A DNA stretch of 64,000 nucleotides from Lentilactobacillus sp. Marseille-Q4993 (GCF_951230165.1 NZ_CATNVB010000009.1:1-64000); one strand, 5' to 3'. Positions 25,530-34,362 are shown, counted from the first letter of the stretch. Notes: generated by a model from the letters alone, not told the origin. Numbers and translations: made by a program.

Positions 25530-26420
25530 CTAATCACCATCCACTTGAAGCCAACTGGAAACAAGTTGCAGTGCCTTAGCCACATTCATATTTGCAGTAG
25601 CGTCAAAATTTGGTTCCTGAAGGTCATGAACTCTCCTAGCCTTTACCGCTGGTGTCGCTTTCCAAATCGGATTTTGTTTAAACTCAGTCTGAAATTGCTT
25701 GGTAACCATAGCTGGCATTGCATGCTCTAACCGCAAAATAACCTGTGGCCGTTTTTTAGCGATCATTTCATCACTTGGCTGAATATACTCTTGAGTTTTT
25801 GACTCAAAAACGTTCTTCCCGCCGGCAATTTGAACTAGATTACCAACATATGATTTATTAGTAGCTATCATATACCCAGCCCCGGGCAGTCCCATCAACA
25901 CAAGTACTCGAGGCTGAACTTTTCGCTGGTCTGCTTTTTGCTTTGCCTTGGCAATCGCAGCATCGATCGACTTATTCGCGTCATTGGCTTCTGACTTTCG
26001 GTCGTAACGATTTCCCATTAAGGTAATTGTCTGTTGAAGTTTTGAAACCGATGATAGATTGAGGAAGTATGGCTTAATATGCTGTTGCTTAAATGACTTT
26101 CCAAATTGATCCTTTAAAACATCGACTGAGTATACTGCCGTTGGCTTTAGAGATGCGATCTTTTCAGCGCTTGGACTCATTGGACTCCCAATTTTAGTTA
26201 CCTTTGCGTAACGACTAGGTATTTTATTTTCAGTTGTAGGTACCCCAACCAGTGGTAGCTTCAGCCGATTAGCAATTTGAGTGATTGCAAACGTCGTGGC
26301 AACGATTCGCGGTCGTTTTGCTGACGATTTACTTGAATTTTGGATAGCAAATACGCCGCCAAAAACACCAATAATGGCAATGACGGCGATACTTACTATC
26401 GCAATTTTTCGCGATTCCAT
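25530..26420 (-). CDS. isdE: IsdE-like heme-binding protein, membrane-tethered
   Basis: A 296-residue solute-binding protein that hands heme to the permease. The match to staphylococcal IsdE, as I remember it, is extensive: RIVATTFAITQIANRLKLP, VGVPTTENKIPSRY, VLVLMGLPGAGYMIATNKSY and FKQNPIWKATPAVK. IsdE binds heme through one Met and one His; the equivalents here are Met81 in IGSPMSPSAEKI and His233 in VILRLEHAMP. There is no lipobox Cys; instead residues 6-26 form a hydrophobic N-terminal anchor, unlike the lipoprotein norm. AGAGGTAAT precedes the ATG. Confidence 0.9.
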   Translation of the reverse strand: MESRKIAIVSIAVIAIIGVFGGVFAIQNSSKSSAKRPRIVATTFAITQIANRLKLPLVGVPTTENKIPSRYAKVTKIGSPMSPSAEKIASLKPTAVYSVDVLKDQFGKSFKQQHIKPYFLNLSSVSKLQQTITLMGNRYDRKSEANDANKSIDAAIAKAKQKADQRKVQPRVLVLMGLPGAGYMIATNKSYVGNLVQIAGGKNVFESKTQEYIQPSDEMIAKKRPQVILRLEHAMPAMVTKQFQTEFKQNPIWKATPAVKARRVHDLQEPNFDATANMNVAKALQLVSSWLQVDGD

Positions 26421-26427
26421 ATTTTAA

Positions 26428-27303
26428 TTACCTCTTATGACGATAGAATAAATAGCCCCCAAGCCCCACTAGGATTACCCCAGCTGCGGCACTACTAATA
26501 ATCAAGGGTTTAGTCCCCGATTTCTTTTTTTCTTTGCTTGGCTTTACTCGATCATTCTTCTTAGTAGGTGATTTCTTTGAAACTTTCTTTTGAGTAGTAG
26601 CTTTTTTATCCTTTGGTGAGTTACTTTTATTCTTTTTTTCCTTAGGTTGATCACTTTGTGTTGAGTGATGTTTGGCTGGCTTAGATTGTTTATCAGCATT
26701 ATTATTGCTTTTTGCTGGCTGACTCTGCTTTTTAGCCACCCTCTTCTTCTGCTTAGTCACCTTTGGCGTCGGCTTGGACTGGTTTGCCACCTTACGCTTA
26801 TGCGTAGTCACTTTCACCACCGGACTCTTTCTAGCATGTGCGGTCTCAGTTTTTGGTTTAGCGATTGATGGCAATTCATTTGCTTTAAATTTAAACGAGA
26901 TAAAGTGATGCGCCTTATAAACCTTTGGGACGTCAATCGCTAATTTAGCGTTAACCCTCCGCCTTAAGTTAGCCGTGTAAAACGAGAAAAACAAATGCGA
27001 ATTACCAGCCTTATCCTTTACCTTCTTTATTTTAGCTGGTTGACCACCCGCCACGCTCAGCACCTTAACTGGAAACGAACTAAGGTTTTTGGCGGTCTTA
27101 ATGTCCATCACCACTCTGTACTTACCACCAGCCACAGTCACTTTTGCCGGATGAACAAAGTACCCACTCGCCATCGAAGTCTGATTGGTTCCGTACTTTA
27201 ACGCTTGATAATCAACACTCTTGGCACTTGCAGTAACAACCCCAAATAACAGAAAGGCCAGCAACCAAAGAATTCCTCCACCTAATTGGCTAATTCTTTT
27301 CAT
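26428..27303 (-). CDS. NEAT-domain surface protein with lysine-rich tether and C-terminal anchor
   Basis: A 291-residue protein. It comprises a signal peptide (1-27), one NEAT-like domain (about 30-142), a Lys-rich low-complexity linker (about 150-262), one C-terminal membrane helix (about 266-286) and a basic tail. The NEAT fold is read from KYGTNQTSMASGYFVHPA, YRVVMDIKTAKNLSSF, FFSFYTANLRRRVNAKLAID and VPKVYKAHHFISFKF. At the heme-ligand motif YxxxY the first Tyr is kept (Tyr129) but the second is His133. There is no LPXTG. It lies 7 bp upstream of isdE. It should take heme from hosts or the medium and pass it inward. Confidence 0.82.
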   Translation of the reverse strand: MKRISQLGGGILWLLAFLLFGVVTASAKSVDYQALKYGTNQTSMASGYFVHPAKVTVAGGKYRVVMDIKTAKNLSSFPVKVLSVAGGQPAKIKKVKDKAGNSHLFFSFYTANLRRRVNAKLAIDVPKVYKAHHFISFKFKANELPSIAKPKTETAHARKSPVVKVTTHKRKVANQSKPTPKVTKQKKRVAKKQSQPAKSNNNADKQSKPAKHHSTQSDQPKEKKNKSNSPKDKKATTQKKVSKKSPTKKNDRVKPSKEKKKSGTKPLIISSAAAGVILVGLGGYLFYRHKR

Positions 27304-27332
27304 TGTCGTTCCCCCTCAATCAACTCTAATAA

Positions 27333-28628
27333 TTAAGCTACTCTAGCAAACTTAAATCTCACGCCAAATGTTTGGCTAATGTTCATGTATGGGACTTTCA
27401 CGTGAATCTTACCATTAACAACTTTTCTAGAAACCTTGTTAAGTGACTTAACTGTAAATCCATATCTGACAGTGTAGTTGCTCTTGGTTGATCCATATTT
27501 GACTGCTTTAGCTCTACCACCGTTAATTGAAACTGGGATTACAGCTCTCGATCCTAATTTTAGATTCTTCTTGTAACTTACGTATAAGAATACGTTATAG
27601 TGATTGCCACTCTTCTTCACATTAGCAACGTGGGTAAAGTATTTGTTAGCTTCTGATTTTTTATTGTTAGTAGCTTGCAAAACAGTATACTTTACTCTCT
27701 TGGTAGCACTAGTTGTTTTAAAATCTGCAAGATTAGTTACCGTAGCTACATGATTTTTCTTTGTTGCTTTCTTAGTCCGTTTCTTTGCTACTTTTTTGGT
27801 TGATTTCTTTGAAGTTTTTTTTGTGGCCTTCTTGGTAGCCTTTTTTGTAGTCTTCTTGACCGTCTTCTTAGTAACTTTTTTAACAACCTTCTTGGCAGCA
27901 GGTTTTGTTTCCTCAGCCTTTACAGTTGGTGTTGCTGGAGTTGAAACAGGTTGACTTTCATTCTTAGCCTGGTTAAGTTCCGCATTTAGCAACATTGTAT
28001 TATTGATTCCATTCAACCAGCCCCGACTATTTTCAAAAATTTGGGCGATAGTTGGAGTAGTTTGATCTGTCGTAGTTGTTGTAGCAGCTGAGTTACCGCT
28101 GACCGTTGTAATCGTTGTTCCTTGGCCTGCTGTACTCTGACTACCTGCTGAATTTGTATTTTCTGAAGGTGTTGATGGCGTAGCATCCTTAATCTTTACT
28201 GCACCTGCAAAGTCCAATTTGAGATCAGCCTTTTGGTTCATGCTTCCCATTGGAGTTACTAAACTAAACCCAACTGGAACTACGGTTTGCTCACTGCTTA
28301 GCGTAAAGCCAAGTTTAGCCGTAGTTTTCGATACGGGAGCCTCTGTAACGGCATTCCCATTCACCGTCATCCCCTTGATGTAACTAGCTCCGTTTGTGGT
28401 CAACGTAACCAAATATGTACCTGAACTAACGGTTACATCTGCAGTTGGTGAGAAAAATTGATTAGCCGCAGATACTGTATTCTCACCCGATTTTTGTAGC
28501 TGGACTGGTACGGTATATTCTCCGTCAGCCAAAGATGCCTCACTAGCATTTGCCCCCGCAATCCCTAGTAAGCACACAATAGCAGTAGTTATAATTGCTA
28601 ATAAACCCTTGAACTTTCTTTTATTCAT
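27333..28628 (-). CDS. Two-domain NEAT-like surface protein with lysine-rich linker
   Basis: A 431-residue secreted protein. It comprises a signal peptide (1-28), an N-terminal NEAT-like domain (about 36-145), a Thr/Ser-rich spacer, a poly-Lys region (about 245-300) and a C-terminal NEAT-like domain (about 315-431). Both domains keep the alternating beta pattern, such as YLVTLTTNGASYIKGMTVNG and NVFLYVSYKKNLKLGSRAV. The YxxxY heme motif is not conserved: the aligned positions are Met and Ala in the first domain, and Ile and Phe in the second. No sortase signal. First gene of the heme operon; GGGAGGG precedes the ATG at 28628. Confidence 0.72.
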   Translation of the reverse strand: MNKRKFKGLLAIITTAIVCLLGIAGANASEASLADGEYTVPVQLQKSGENTVSAANQFFSPTADVTVSSGTYLVTLTTNGASYIKGMTVNGNAVTEAPVSKTTAKLGFTLSSEQTVVPVGFSLVTPMGSMNQKADLKLDFAGAVKIKDATPSTPSENTNSAGSQSTAGQGTTITTVSGNSAATTTTTDQTTPTIAQIFENSRGWLNGINNTMLLNAELNQAKNESQPVSTPATPTVKAEETKPAAKKVVKKVTKKTVKKTTKKATKKATKKTSKKSTKKVAKKRTKKATKKNHVATVTNLADFKTTSATKRVKYTVLQATNNKKSEANKYFTHVANVKKSGNHYNVFLYVSYKKNLKLGSRAVIPVSINGGRAKAVKYGSTKSNYTVRYGFTVKSLNKVSRKVVNGKIHVKVPYMNISQTFGVRFKFARVA

Positions 28629-28655
28629 GATGATCCCTCCCAATGAAATATTCCA

Positions 28656-28693
28656 ATAATAGATTGTTCACTATTTATTTTATCATTAATGAT
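28656..28693 (-). promoter_or_regulatory. Candidate promoter/operator of the heme operon
   Basis: A perfect 12-bp palindrome ATCATTAATGAT (28682-28693) lies where a -35 box would sit for the minus-strand TATTAT (28656-28661). It resembles half of a Fur-type site, but it is not a clear 7-1-7 box. Iron-dependent repression is plausible; the evidence is weak. Confidence 0.35.
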
Positions 28694-28738
28694 TGAAAAT
28701 GGTTTCATGAGCATCATTTTTTTACACGAAGTCAAAAT

Positions 28739-28766
28739 AAAAAAGCCAGATGTAAAATCTGACTTC
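28739..28766 (-). terminator. Terminator of the LPXTG adhesin gene
   Basis: Stem GTCAGAT / ATCTGGC followed by T6 in the minus-strand transcript, just past the adhesin stop. Confidence 0.8.
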
Positions 28767-28773
28767 CTTTTGA

Positions 28774-30906
28774 CTAATTTTCGCGTTTCTTAAACCAAAT
28801 CGTCATCATCCCTGATGCCATTACTAACATTACAATTCCAACCAAACTAAGCTGCTTATTCTGCTTATCACCAGTTTGTGGCAACATGCTTTGCTTTGTG
28901 ACTGGAGTAGCAGCATTAACAGTTGGTTCAGCATTACTCATATTCATTGTTTTTGATTCTGGCTGAACATAACTTGGCTTAACTGCCATTGCAGTTGTAA
29001 TTGCTGGAACTGCAGAATCTCTGTACTGCTTAGTCAAAACAGTTGGAGTATCCTCAGTAGCTTTCTTGTCAGTTACGGATTCACTCGGAACGTTTGGCTT
29101 ACTTGTTTCCGGTTCATTTGGAATGTTTGGCTTCTCAGTCTCTGGGTCACCAGGTACGTTTGGTTTCTCCGTATTTGGTTCATTTGGAATGTTTGGCTTC
29201 TCAGTTTCTGGGTCACCGGGTACGTTTGGCTTCTCCGTATTTGGTTCATTTGGAATGTTTGGCTTTTCAGTCTCTGGATCGTTTGGTTTCTTAGGATCTT
29301 CGGTTGGTGGGGTAACAGGCTCTTTGTCCTTATCACCCTCAGCTCCTCCTCCAGAAGTAGTTTTATTAGTCTTCAAGCCTGAATAGGTTGTGGTATGACC
29401 ATCTTCAATGCCATACTCAGTAGACTTCATTGACACCTGATAGTTATCAAAAAAGGCAAGTTCATCTAATTTTTGCCCTACAACATAGCTATCAAAGTCT
29501 GTTGCTTCAACTTCAAAATAAATAACAGCATTTACAATGCCACCCTTTTGAGCTTCTGGGCTTGTTTTTGCGTACAGCGCTTCGTTAAGATTAATCGTAA
29601 ACTCCCCACCATTCTGATTATTAACAGAATTTAAGGTGAATGAAGCACCATTATTGTCTTTATAAACCTGTTTGCCATCTTTATCTTTGTAGTTGATTGT
29701 TACCGAATCTGGCAAAAATTTATACTTTCCCTTGAATTTATCAGTAATACTAATTCCAGTTCTAGTTTTTTCACCATTTTTATTTACGGAAATGTAGAAT
29801 CCAACTCGGCCCGTGTACTGGTTAGTGTTAGGGTCTTTTATCTGACCCGCAACGCTTTTCCATAGGTAACTATTTCCGCTGCTTTCACCCCCACCACTGC
29901 TGATTGGGTATTCAAAAGTGACATCAATATTTTGTTGCCCGGTCTTTGTGTCAAAGGCTAAAGTAGTTGGAAACTTGCTTTGTTCTTTATCCTTACCTTC
30001 AGTCACAATCTTTTTATTGACATCAGCGGCAATATAAAAATAGCCCTTAACGTTTTGCTTATCCTTCACAGCATCTTGGAACGTAATTTCAATTTGATTA
30101 TTTTTAATAACCCCGATTGCATACGTTTCTTTACTGTTAGAATCAGCCATTATAATGTTGCCATTATTAACAGCTTCAAGCTCTTTAGGCAAGTCGATCG
30201 TATACTTATCGCCAGGATTTGCAGTTCCTACATCCCAGTCATAGTGGACGTAAAAACTATCTCGGCCATCGACTGCCTTTCCCTTAATACTATCAGCTTT
30301 ATCATCTGTCGAAGAAACAACAACATTCGTGATAATGTTGCTTGCATCTTTTTTGGTATTCGATGCACCCTTCTGCTGATCATCCTTAGTTGCTTGAATA
30401 TTTTGACTACCACCATCATTCTCAGCCACATACTCAGAATTGTAATAAGTAGGATCAGTTCGACTTTGCACATCATTATTCGTAGTTTCGCCTACTTGGG
30501 CGTTCGTAGCTGTTGCCTTCGGTTGAACTACGTTAGGTTGACTTTGAGCATCGCTTTGATTAGCAACAGTATCCTCAGTCACTGGTTCGGTGACCGATGT
30601 CTGGTGATCAGTCTGTGCTGTACTAGTTGTAGCTGGCACCGTGGTATCAGTACTAGGCGCAGTTTGCTGTTCAGTTACTGCTTGCTCAGCTTCCCCATCA
30701 TTGGATTGCTTTTGTGGTTCACTCACAGTCACTGAATTACTTGTTGTATCAGTAGAACTTGGGCCCGCTCTCGTTGACACCACTGCAGGCGTGTCAGTCC
30801 CCGTGACAGCAGGAGTATCAGCCCTTGCCGATAAACTAATGAATGACAGCACGCCGACAATCACTGTCAAACAGACCAGAATTATTCTCTGGAGCTTTTC
30901 TCTCAT
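28774..30906 (-). CDS. LPXTG cell-wall-anchored adhesin
   Basis: A 710-residue surface protein. It comprises a signal peptide (about 1-29), a long Thr/Ser/Gln-rich stalk (30-190), adhesive beta-domains (about 190-530) resembling the paired Ig-like folds of Gram-positive adhesins (VHYDWDVGTANPGDKYTIDL; GRVGFYISVNKNGEKTRTGI), a Pro-rich repeat (about 545-605), the sortase motif LPQTGDK, a helix and the KKREN tail. The ATG at 30906 is preferred to one 6 bases upstream that abuts the AAGGGGGG site. Ligand unknown. Transcribed toward the heme operon but terminated separately. Confidence 0.88.
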   Translation of the reverse strand: MREKLQRIILVCLTVIVGVLSFISLSARADTPAVTGTDTPAVVSTRAGPSSTDTTSNSVTVSEPQKQSNDGEAEQAVTEQQTAPSTDTTVPATTSTAQTDHQTSVTEPVTEDTVANQSDAQSQPNVVQPKATATNAQVGETTNNDVQSRTDPTYYNSEYVAENDGGSQNIQATKDDQQKGASNTKKDASNIITNVVVSSTDDKADSIKGKAVDGRDSFYVHYDWDVGTANPGDKYTIDLPKELEAVNNGNIIMADSNSKETYAIGVIKNNQIEITFQDAVKDKQNVKGYFYIAADVNKKIVTEGKDKEQSKFPTTLAFDTKTGQQNIDVTFEYPISSGGGESSGNSYLWKSVAGQIKDPNTNQYTGRVGFYISVNKNGEKTRTGISITDKFKGKYKFLPDSVTINYKDKDGKQVYKDNNGASFTLNSVNNQNGGEFTINLNEALYAKTSPEAQKGGIVNAVIYFEVEATDFDSYVVGQKLDELAFFDNYQVSMKSTEYGIEDGHTTTYSGLKTNKTTSGGGAEGDKDKEPVTPPTEDPKKPNDPETEKPNIPNEPNTEKPNVPGDPETEKPNIPNEPNTEKPNVPGDPETEKPNIPNEPETSKPNVPSESVTDKKATEDTPTVLTKQYRDSAVPAITTAMAVKPSYVQPESKTMNMSNAEPTVNAATPVTKQSMLPQTGDKQNKQLSLVGIVMLVMASGMMTIWFKKREN
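29110..29277 (-). repeat. 66-bp tandem repeat encoding Pro-rich wall-spanning region
   Basis: About two and a half copies of a 22-residue unit (ETEKPNIPNEPNTEKP and NVPGDP) in the adhesin gene. The units are almost identical in DNA, so copy number may vary between strains. Confidence 0.85.
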
Positions 30907-31007
30907 ACCCATCCCCCCTTGGATAGTATTCTGTACTTACTCGACTACACCCCAATTGTAATAAATTGATAAATTAATAACAAACTATATGATGCAAATT
31001 TTATTTA

Positions 31008-31976
31008 TCAAAACATCACTATATACCTATTACTTTTCTTCTGTTTAAATCCTTTAAGCGCTTCTTGAATATCACTAAAGTGGACAACTTCAACGTTAAT
31101 TTCATCACTGACGTTCCACTCATTGGCCAGTTTTGACCATACCTCCCGCCTTTGATCCATCCCTGCAAAGACCGAATCTACTCCAAGCAAACTAACTCCT
31201 CTGAGGATAAACGGGAATACCGTTGTTTCTAGCTTGACTCCTGCTGCATTTCCACAGGTCGCAACCGCTCCACCATAACTAATGTGAGGAAGGATTTTTG
31301 CTAATACCGATCCACCAACCGAGTCAACAACATAATCAAACTCCTGCTCCCCCAGTGGCTTCGTCTCTGCTTCATACCGGCCACTACCAACCCAGTTGAT
31401 TCTAACGTCATTATCAATTTTGTTGAAATTTCTAACCAACCCGGCCACGTTTCCGAATCCAAGCTTCTTCAAAATTCTGACAGCAACACTTCCAACGCCT
31501 CCCGTTGCTCCGGTGACCAAAACCCGATGGCTAGGCTTCATTCCATTTGCCAACAACTTTTGGATGCACAAAGCAGCTGTAAACCCAGCCGTTCCAAAGG
31601 TCATTGCCTGCCTGGATGTCATGTCAGCTGGCATTTTAACTAGCCATTCCGCGGGCACCCGTGCGTATTCCGCAAAACCACCGGTATGACTCATTCCCAC
31701 TTTATATCCCGTGAGTAGAACATCATCCCCAGGTTTAAATGCACTATCCCCTGATTCAACCACTTGGCCACTAAAATCGATTCCCGGAATCATTGGATAG
31801 GTCCGAATTACCCCGCCATTCGTTTGAACCCCTAGCATATCTTTGTAGTTAATCGAAGAGTAGTTAATCTTAACAATAACGTTGCCAGCTGAAAGTTCAT
31901 CAATGGATACGCTTTCAATTTTTGGCTCAACCTTACCATCAACTTCATTAACTACTAGTGCCTTGAATTGATTCAT
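31008..31976 (-). CDS. Zinc-independent medium-chain oxidoreductase, YhdH/YhfP family
   Basis: A 322-residue NADPH-dependent quinone oxidoreductase/acrylyl-CoA reductase-like enzyme. The start FKALVVNEVDG, then YSSINYKDMLG and PGIDFSGQVVESGD, and the cofactor motif VTGATGGVGSVAVRIL are typical. The zinc-ligand Cys residues of alcohol dehydrogenases are absent. GTGGGG precedes the ATG. It is monocistronic. It probably reduces reactive enones or acrylyl compounds. Confidence 0.88.
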   Translation of the reverse strand: MNQFKALVVNEVDGKVEPKIESVSIDELSAGNVIVKINYSSINYKDMLGVQTNGGVIRTYPMIPGIDFSGQVVESGDSAFKPGDDVLLTGYKVGMSHTGGFAEYARVPAEWLVKMPADMTSRQAMTFGTAGFTAALCIQKLLANGMKPSHRVLVTGATGGVGSVAVRILKKLGFGNVAGLVRNFNKIDNDVRINWVGSGRYEAETKPLGEQEFDYVVDSVGGSVLAKILPHISYGGAVATCGNAAGVKLETTVFPFILRGVSLLGVDSVFAGMDQRREVWSKLANEWNVSDEINVEVVHFSDIQEALKGFKQKKSNRYIVMF

Positions 31977-32030
31977 AACTAAATCCCCACTTTCTTTTTT
32001 ACTGTTCTATTATACCTAAAAATATCAAAA

Positions 32031-32061
32031 CAAAAAAAGCCCGAATAAATTCGGACTTTCT
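32031..32061 (-). terminator. Terminator of the three-gene dehydrogenase operon
   Basis: Stem AGTCCGAA / TTCGGGCT followed by a T7 run in the minus-strand transcript. Confidence 0.85.
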
Positions 32062-32089
32062 TTATGTGTGTCAATAATTATTATTTAGA

Positions 32090-32479
32090 TTATAGAATCT
32101 GACAAAACTCGATTGTTTCTTCGTTTGGTCCAAGGATATTAAAGAACTTAATTCCGTTGTCCCAGAAACTAGGAATTGATTGAATTTCATCGTTAACCAT
32201 GTTGAGGCCCATTTCCTTCGCTTCAGCGAATGCTTTTTCAACATCCGTTGTGTTCATAGAGATATGGTTGATTGCCCCAGTTTTTTTAGTGACTGGATCG
32301 CCTTCCCATGTTTCAATAGTCAAATTGCCAAAGCGCATAAATGCACAACGGTTTTCACCATTCAAGAATAAGCCTGCTTGTTCAAATCCTAAAGACTTGT
32401 AAAATTCAATTGTTTTTTCAATGTTATCAGTTGGAATACCAACGTGTTGGATTCCTGTAATATGATCGTTTAAACTCAT
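32090..32479 (-). CDS. VOC family (glyoxalase-like) protein
   Basis: A 129-residue vicinal-oxygen-chelate protein with two beta-alpha-beta-beta-beta modules: IQHVGIPTDNIEKTIEFYKS and INHISMNTTDVEKAFAEAKE. Candidate metal ligands are the first His, the Glu in LTIETWEG, the second His, and the final Glu in EETIEFCQI, which matches lactoylglutathione lyase-like proteins. It is the last gene of an operon with a zinc dehydrogenase and a membrane protein, suggesting handling of a reactive aldehyde or sugar product. The ATG at 32479 follows GAGGTTAT. Confidence 0.87.
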   Translation of the reverse strand: MSLNDHITGIQHVGIPTDNIEKTIEFYKSLGFEQAGLFLNGENRCAFMRFGNLTIETWEGDPVTKKTGAINHISMNTTDVEKAFAEAKEMGLNMVNDEIQSIPSFWDNGIKFFNILGPNEETIEFCQIL

Positions 32480-32489
32480 TTTAATAACC

Positions 32490-33245
32490 TCACTTAATTT
32501 CTTTTCCAACATCAAGTTTTTGGTGTTTTAATTTTGAGAATACATGAATATCAGCCCAACCAGTAATTGCTCCTTGGAATAAGAAAGCAAAGATGGTTCC
32601 AAGACCAAAGTTCGTAAATTGACGCGTGATGATGATTGCAATAATCGCCATCAATGTAGGTGGAATGTATGATGCCCACATCGCCCAAGCTGCTCTACCC
32701 TTAAAGTACTTAAAGCGAAGAATTTGCATCAAATCATCAGCTGGATGAAGCACAAAGTTAACTCGTTGGTAAATTGAGATGGCTGTACCAATCAAAGCTA
32801 CTCCGAAGAAGTTAAGAAGAACATAGAATGCTACCATCCATGGTCCCTTTGCATCTGGAAGACCGCTAAAGATTGGGTACTTACCAAGGAAGAAATCCTC
32901 AAAAATTTGAATCATTGCGGAGAAGGGAACCATGAAGATCAAGTTTCCCAAAATCCGTTTGACATCAAACTTACCAACCAACACTGCGTTCAATACTGAG
33001 ATCAACATTCCTAAAATCAAGAATGCCCAGAATAAATTCCAGTGTAAGGCAACCCCTAGATTAGCTTCAGCAGCTGTCCAGTAAGCCGACCCTAAAAATG
33101 ATGGGTGGATTTTCGTACTCGTAACCAAAGTCAACACGTTACCAGCTGAGTTGATAATCAAGGAAATAACAAAGTAAAATGTTGCCTTTGACGCTGAAAG
33201 TGATTTTTCTTCTTTCATGTCTAAACCTTGCGAATTATCTGCCAT
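32490..33245 (-). CDS. YczE/YitT-like integral membrane protein
   Basis: A 251-residue protein with six hydrophobic helices. The arrangement SLIINSAGNVLTLVTSTKIH, then VALHWNLFWAFLILGMLISV and the cytosolic loop VGKFDVKRILGNL, resembles the YczE/YyaS/YitT membrane family often annotated as sugar permease-like. Transport activity has not been shown for the family. It lies between the zinc dehydrogenase (12 bp gap) and the VOC gene (10 bp gap), and probably moves the substrate or product of that pathway. AAGGTGA precedes the ATG. Confidence 0.78.
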   Translation of the reverse strand: MADNSQGLDMKEEKSLSASKATFYFVISLIINSAGNVLTLVTSTKIHPSFLGSAYWTAAEANLGVALHWNLFWAFLILGMLISVLNAVLVGKFDVKRILGNLIFMVPFSAMIQIFEDFFLGKYPIFSGLPDAKGPWMVAFYVLLNFFGVALIGTAISIYQRVNFVLHPADDLMQILRFKYFKGRAAWAMWASYIPPTLMAIIAIIITRQFTNFGLGTIFAFLFQGAITGWADIHVFSKLKHQKLDVGKEIK

Positions 33246-33256
33246 TACCAGTCACC

Positions 33257-34264
33257 TTATTTCTCGTCGCTAACCTTAACAACGGCCTTACTTACGTTTT
33301 GAATCCGACCTTCAACGAAGTCTTCAACTTGGTCCAAAGTAAGTTCGTGGCTGATAAGATCTTCAACGTTCAACTTACCACTTGAAAGCATTGCAAGAGA
33401 ATCCTTGAATGAGTAAGGGTTAATGAATGAACCTTGGATAGTTAATTGCTTTTGGAATACTTCGTAAGTGTTCATAGTGAAAGTTTGGCTAGGCTTACCA
33501 ACACCGAACATCAATACTTGAGCACCCTTCTTGGTTGCGTTAATTGCTTGTTCTTGAGTTTGAGGCATACCAACGGCTTCGATAACAACATCGTAATCAG
33601 CTGGGATAGCTTCTTCTTTAGTGTAGTAAGTGTTAGTTGCGCCAAACATTTCTTTGTTTCTAGCTAATTTTTCTTTGTTGATTCCGGCAAGGTCAACTTG
33701 GTGAACACCGTATGCTTGCAAGATTTGAACAAACAATTGACCCATGAAACCATCACCGATAACCAAAGCTTTTTGGTATGGAGTCAACTTCAACAATTTG
33801 ATACCATGAACGGCACATGAAATTGGTTCAACAGTTGCAGCAGCCTTTAATGAAACGTTGTCAGGAACTTGGTATACAACTGAAGCTGGGGCAGTGAATT
33901 GCTTTTCAAGACCACCATCTCTAGTAACACCAACAGCTGATAAGTTGTCACATAATTCTGGACGGTCAGTTAAACAAAATTCACATTGGCCACAGTAGAT
34001 GTTAGGGTCAACTGAAACGCGATCGCCTGGCTTAACGTTAGTAACTTCAGAACCAACTTCAGCAACAACCCCTGAGTTTTCGTGACCAAGGACGATTGGA
34101 GGAACAGCATCAGCTGAACCTGGTAGTCCTGCATAAAGGGCGTGGTCAGTTCCACAAATACCAGCGTATGCTGTGTTGATCAATACTTCGTTTGGCTTTA
34201 ATTCTGGTGCCTTAACGTCTTCAAGTTCTAAACTCTTTGTTCCAGTTAATACTAGTGCTTCCAT
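33257..34264 (-). CDS. Zinc-dependent alcohol/polyol dehydrogenase (MDR family)
   Basis: A 335-residue medium-chain dehydrogenase. The catalytic zinc site is CGTDHALYAG with GHENSG; the structural zinc lobe is CGQCEFCLTDRPELC; the cofactor strand is ALVIGDGFMGQLFVQILQ. This pattern is shared by sorbitol/arabitol and threonine-type dehydrogenases, so a polyol is likely but not certain. The ATG at 34264 follows ATGGAGGC. It is the first gene of an operon with a membrane protein and a VOC protein, and it has a striking double LacI-type operator upstream. Confidence 0.9.
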   Translation of the reverse strand: MEALVLTGTKSLELEDVKAPELKPNEVLINTAYAGICGTDHALYAGLPGSADAVPPIVLGHENSGVVAEVGSEVTNVKPGDRVSVDPNIYCGQCEFCLTDRPELCDNLSAVGVTRDGGLEKQFTAPASVVYQVPDNVSLKAAATVEPISCAVHGIKLLKLTPYQKALVIGDGFMGQLFVQILQAYGVHQVDLAGINKEKLARNKEMFGATNTYYTKEEAIPADYDVVIEAVGMPQTQEQAINATKKGAQVLMFGVGKPSQTFTMNTYEVFQKQLTIQGSFINPYSFKDSLAMLSSGKLNVEDLISHELTLDQVEDFVEGRIQNVSKAVVKVSDEK

Positions 34265-34362
34265 TATAAAATGCCTCCATAAAATTAGCTTAATTTGAGA
34301 ATAAGTGAGCAATCCCGTGTAAAAATCAACTCATTTATTTAACGGAATTAAGATTAACATCT

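Noticed and set aside
29066-29386. Repeat block that could look like a CRISPR array
   Set aside because: The repeats are coding, in frame and contiguous without unique spacers; no cas genes are present.
29980-30735. A 251-codon plus-strand frame antisense to the adhesin
   Set aside because: It arises from the codon bias of the Ser/Thr/Val-rich adhesin on the other strand; no ribosome site and low-complexity hydrophobic content.
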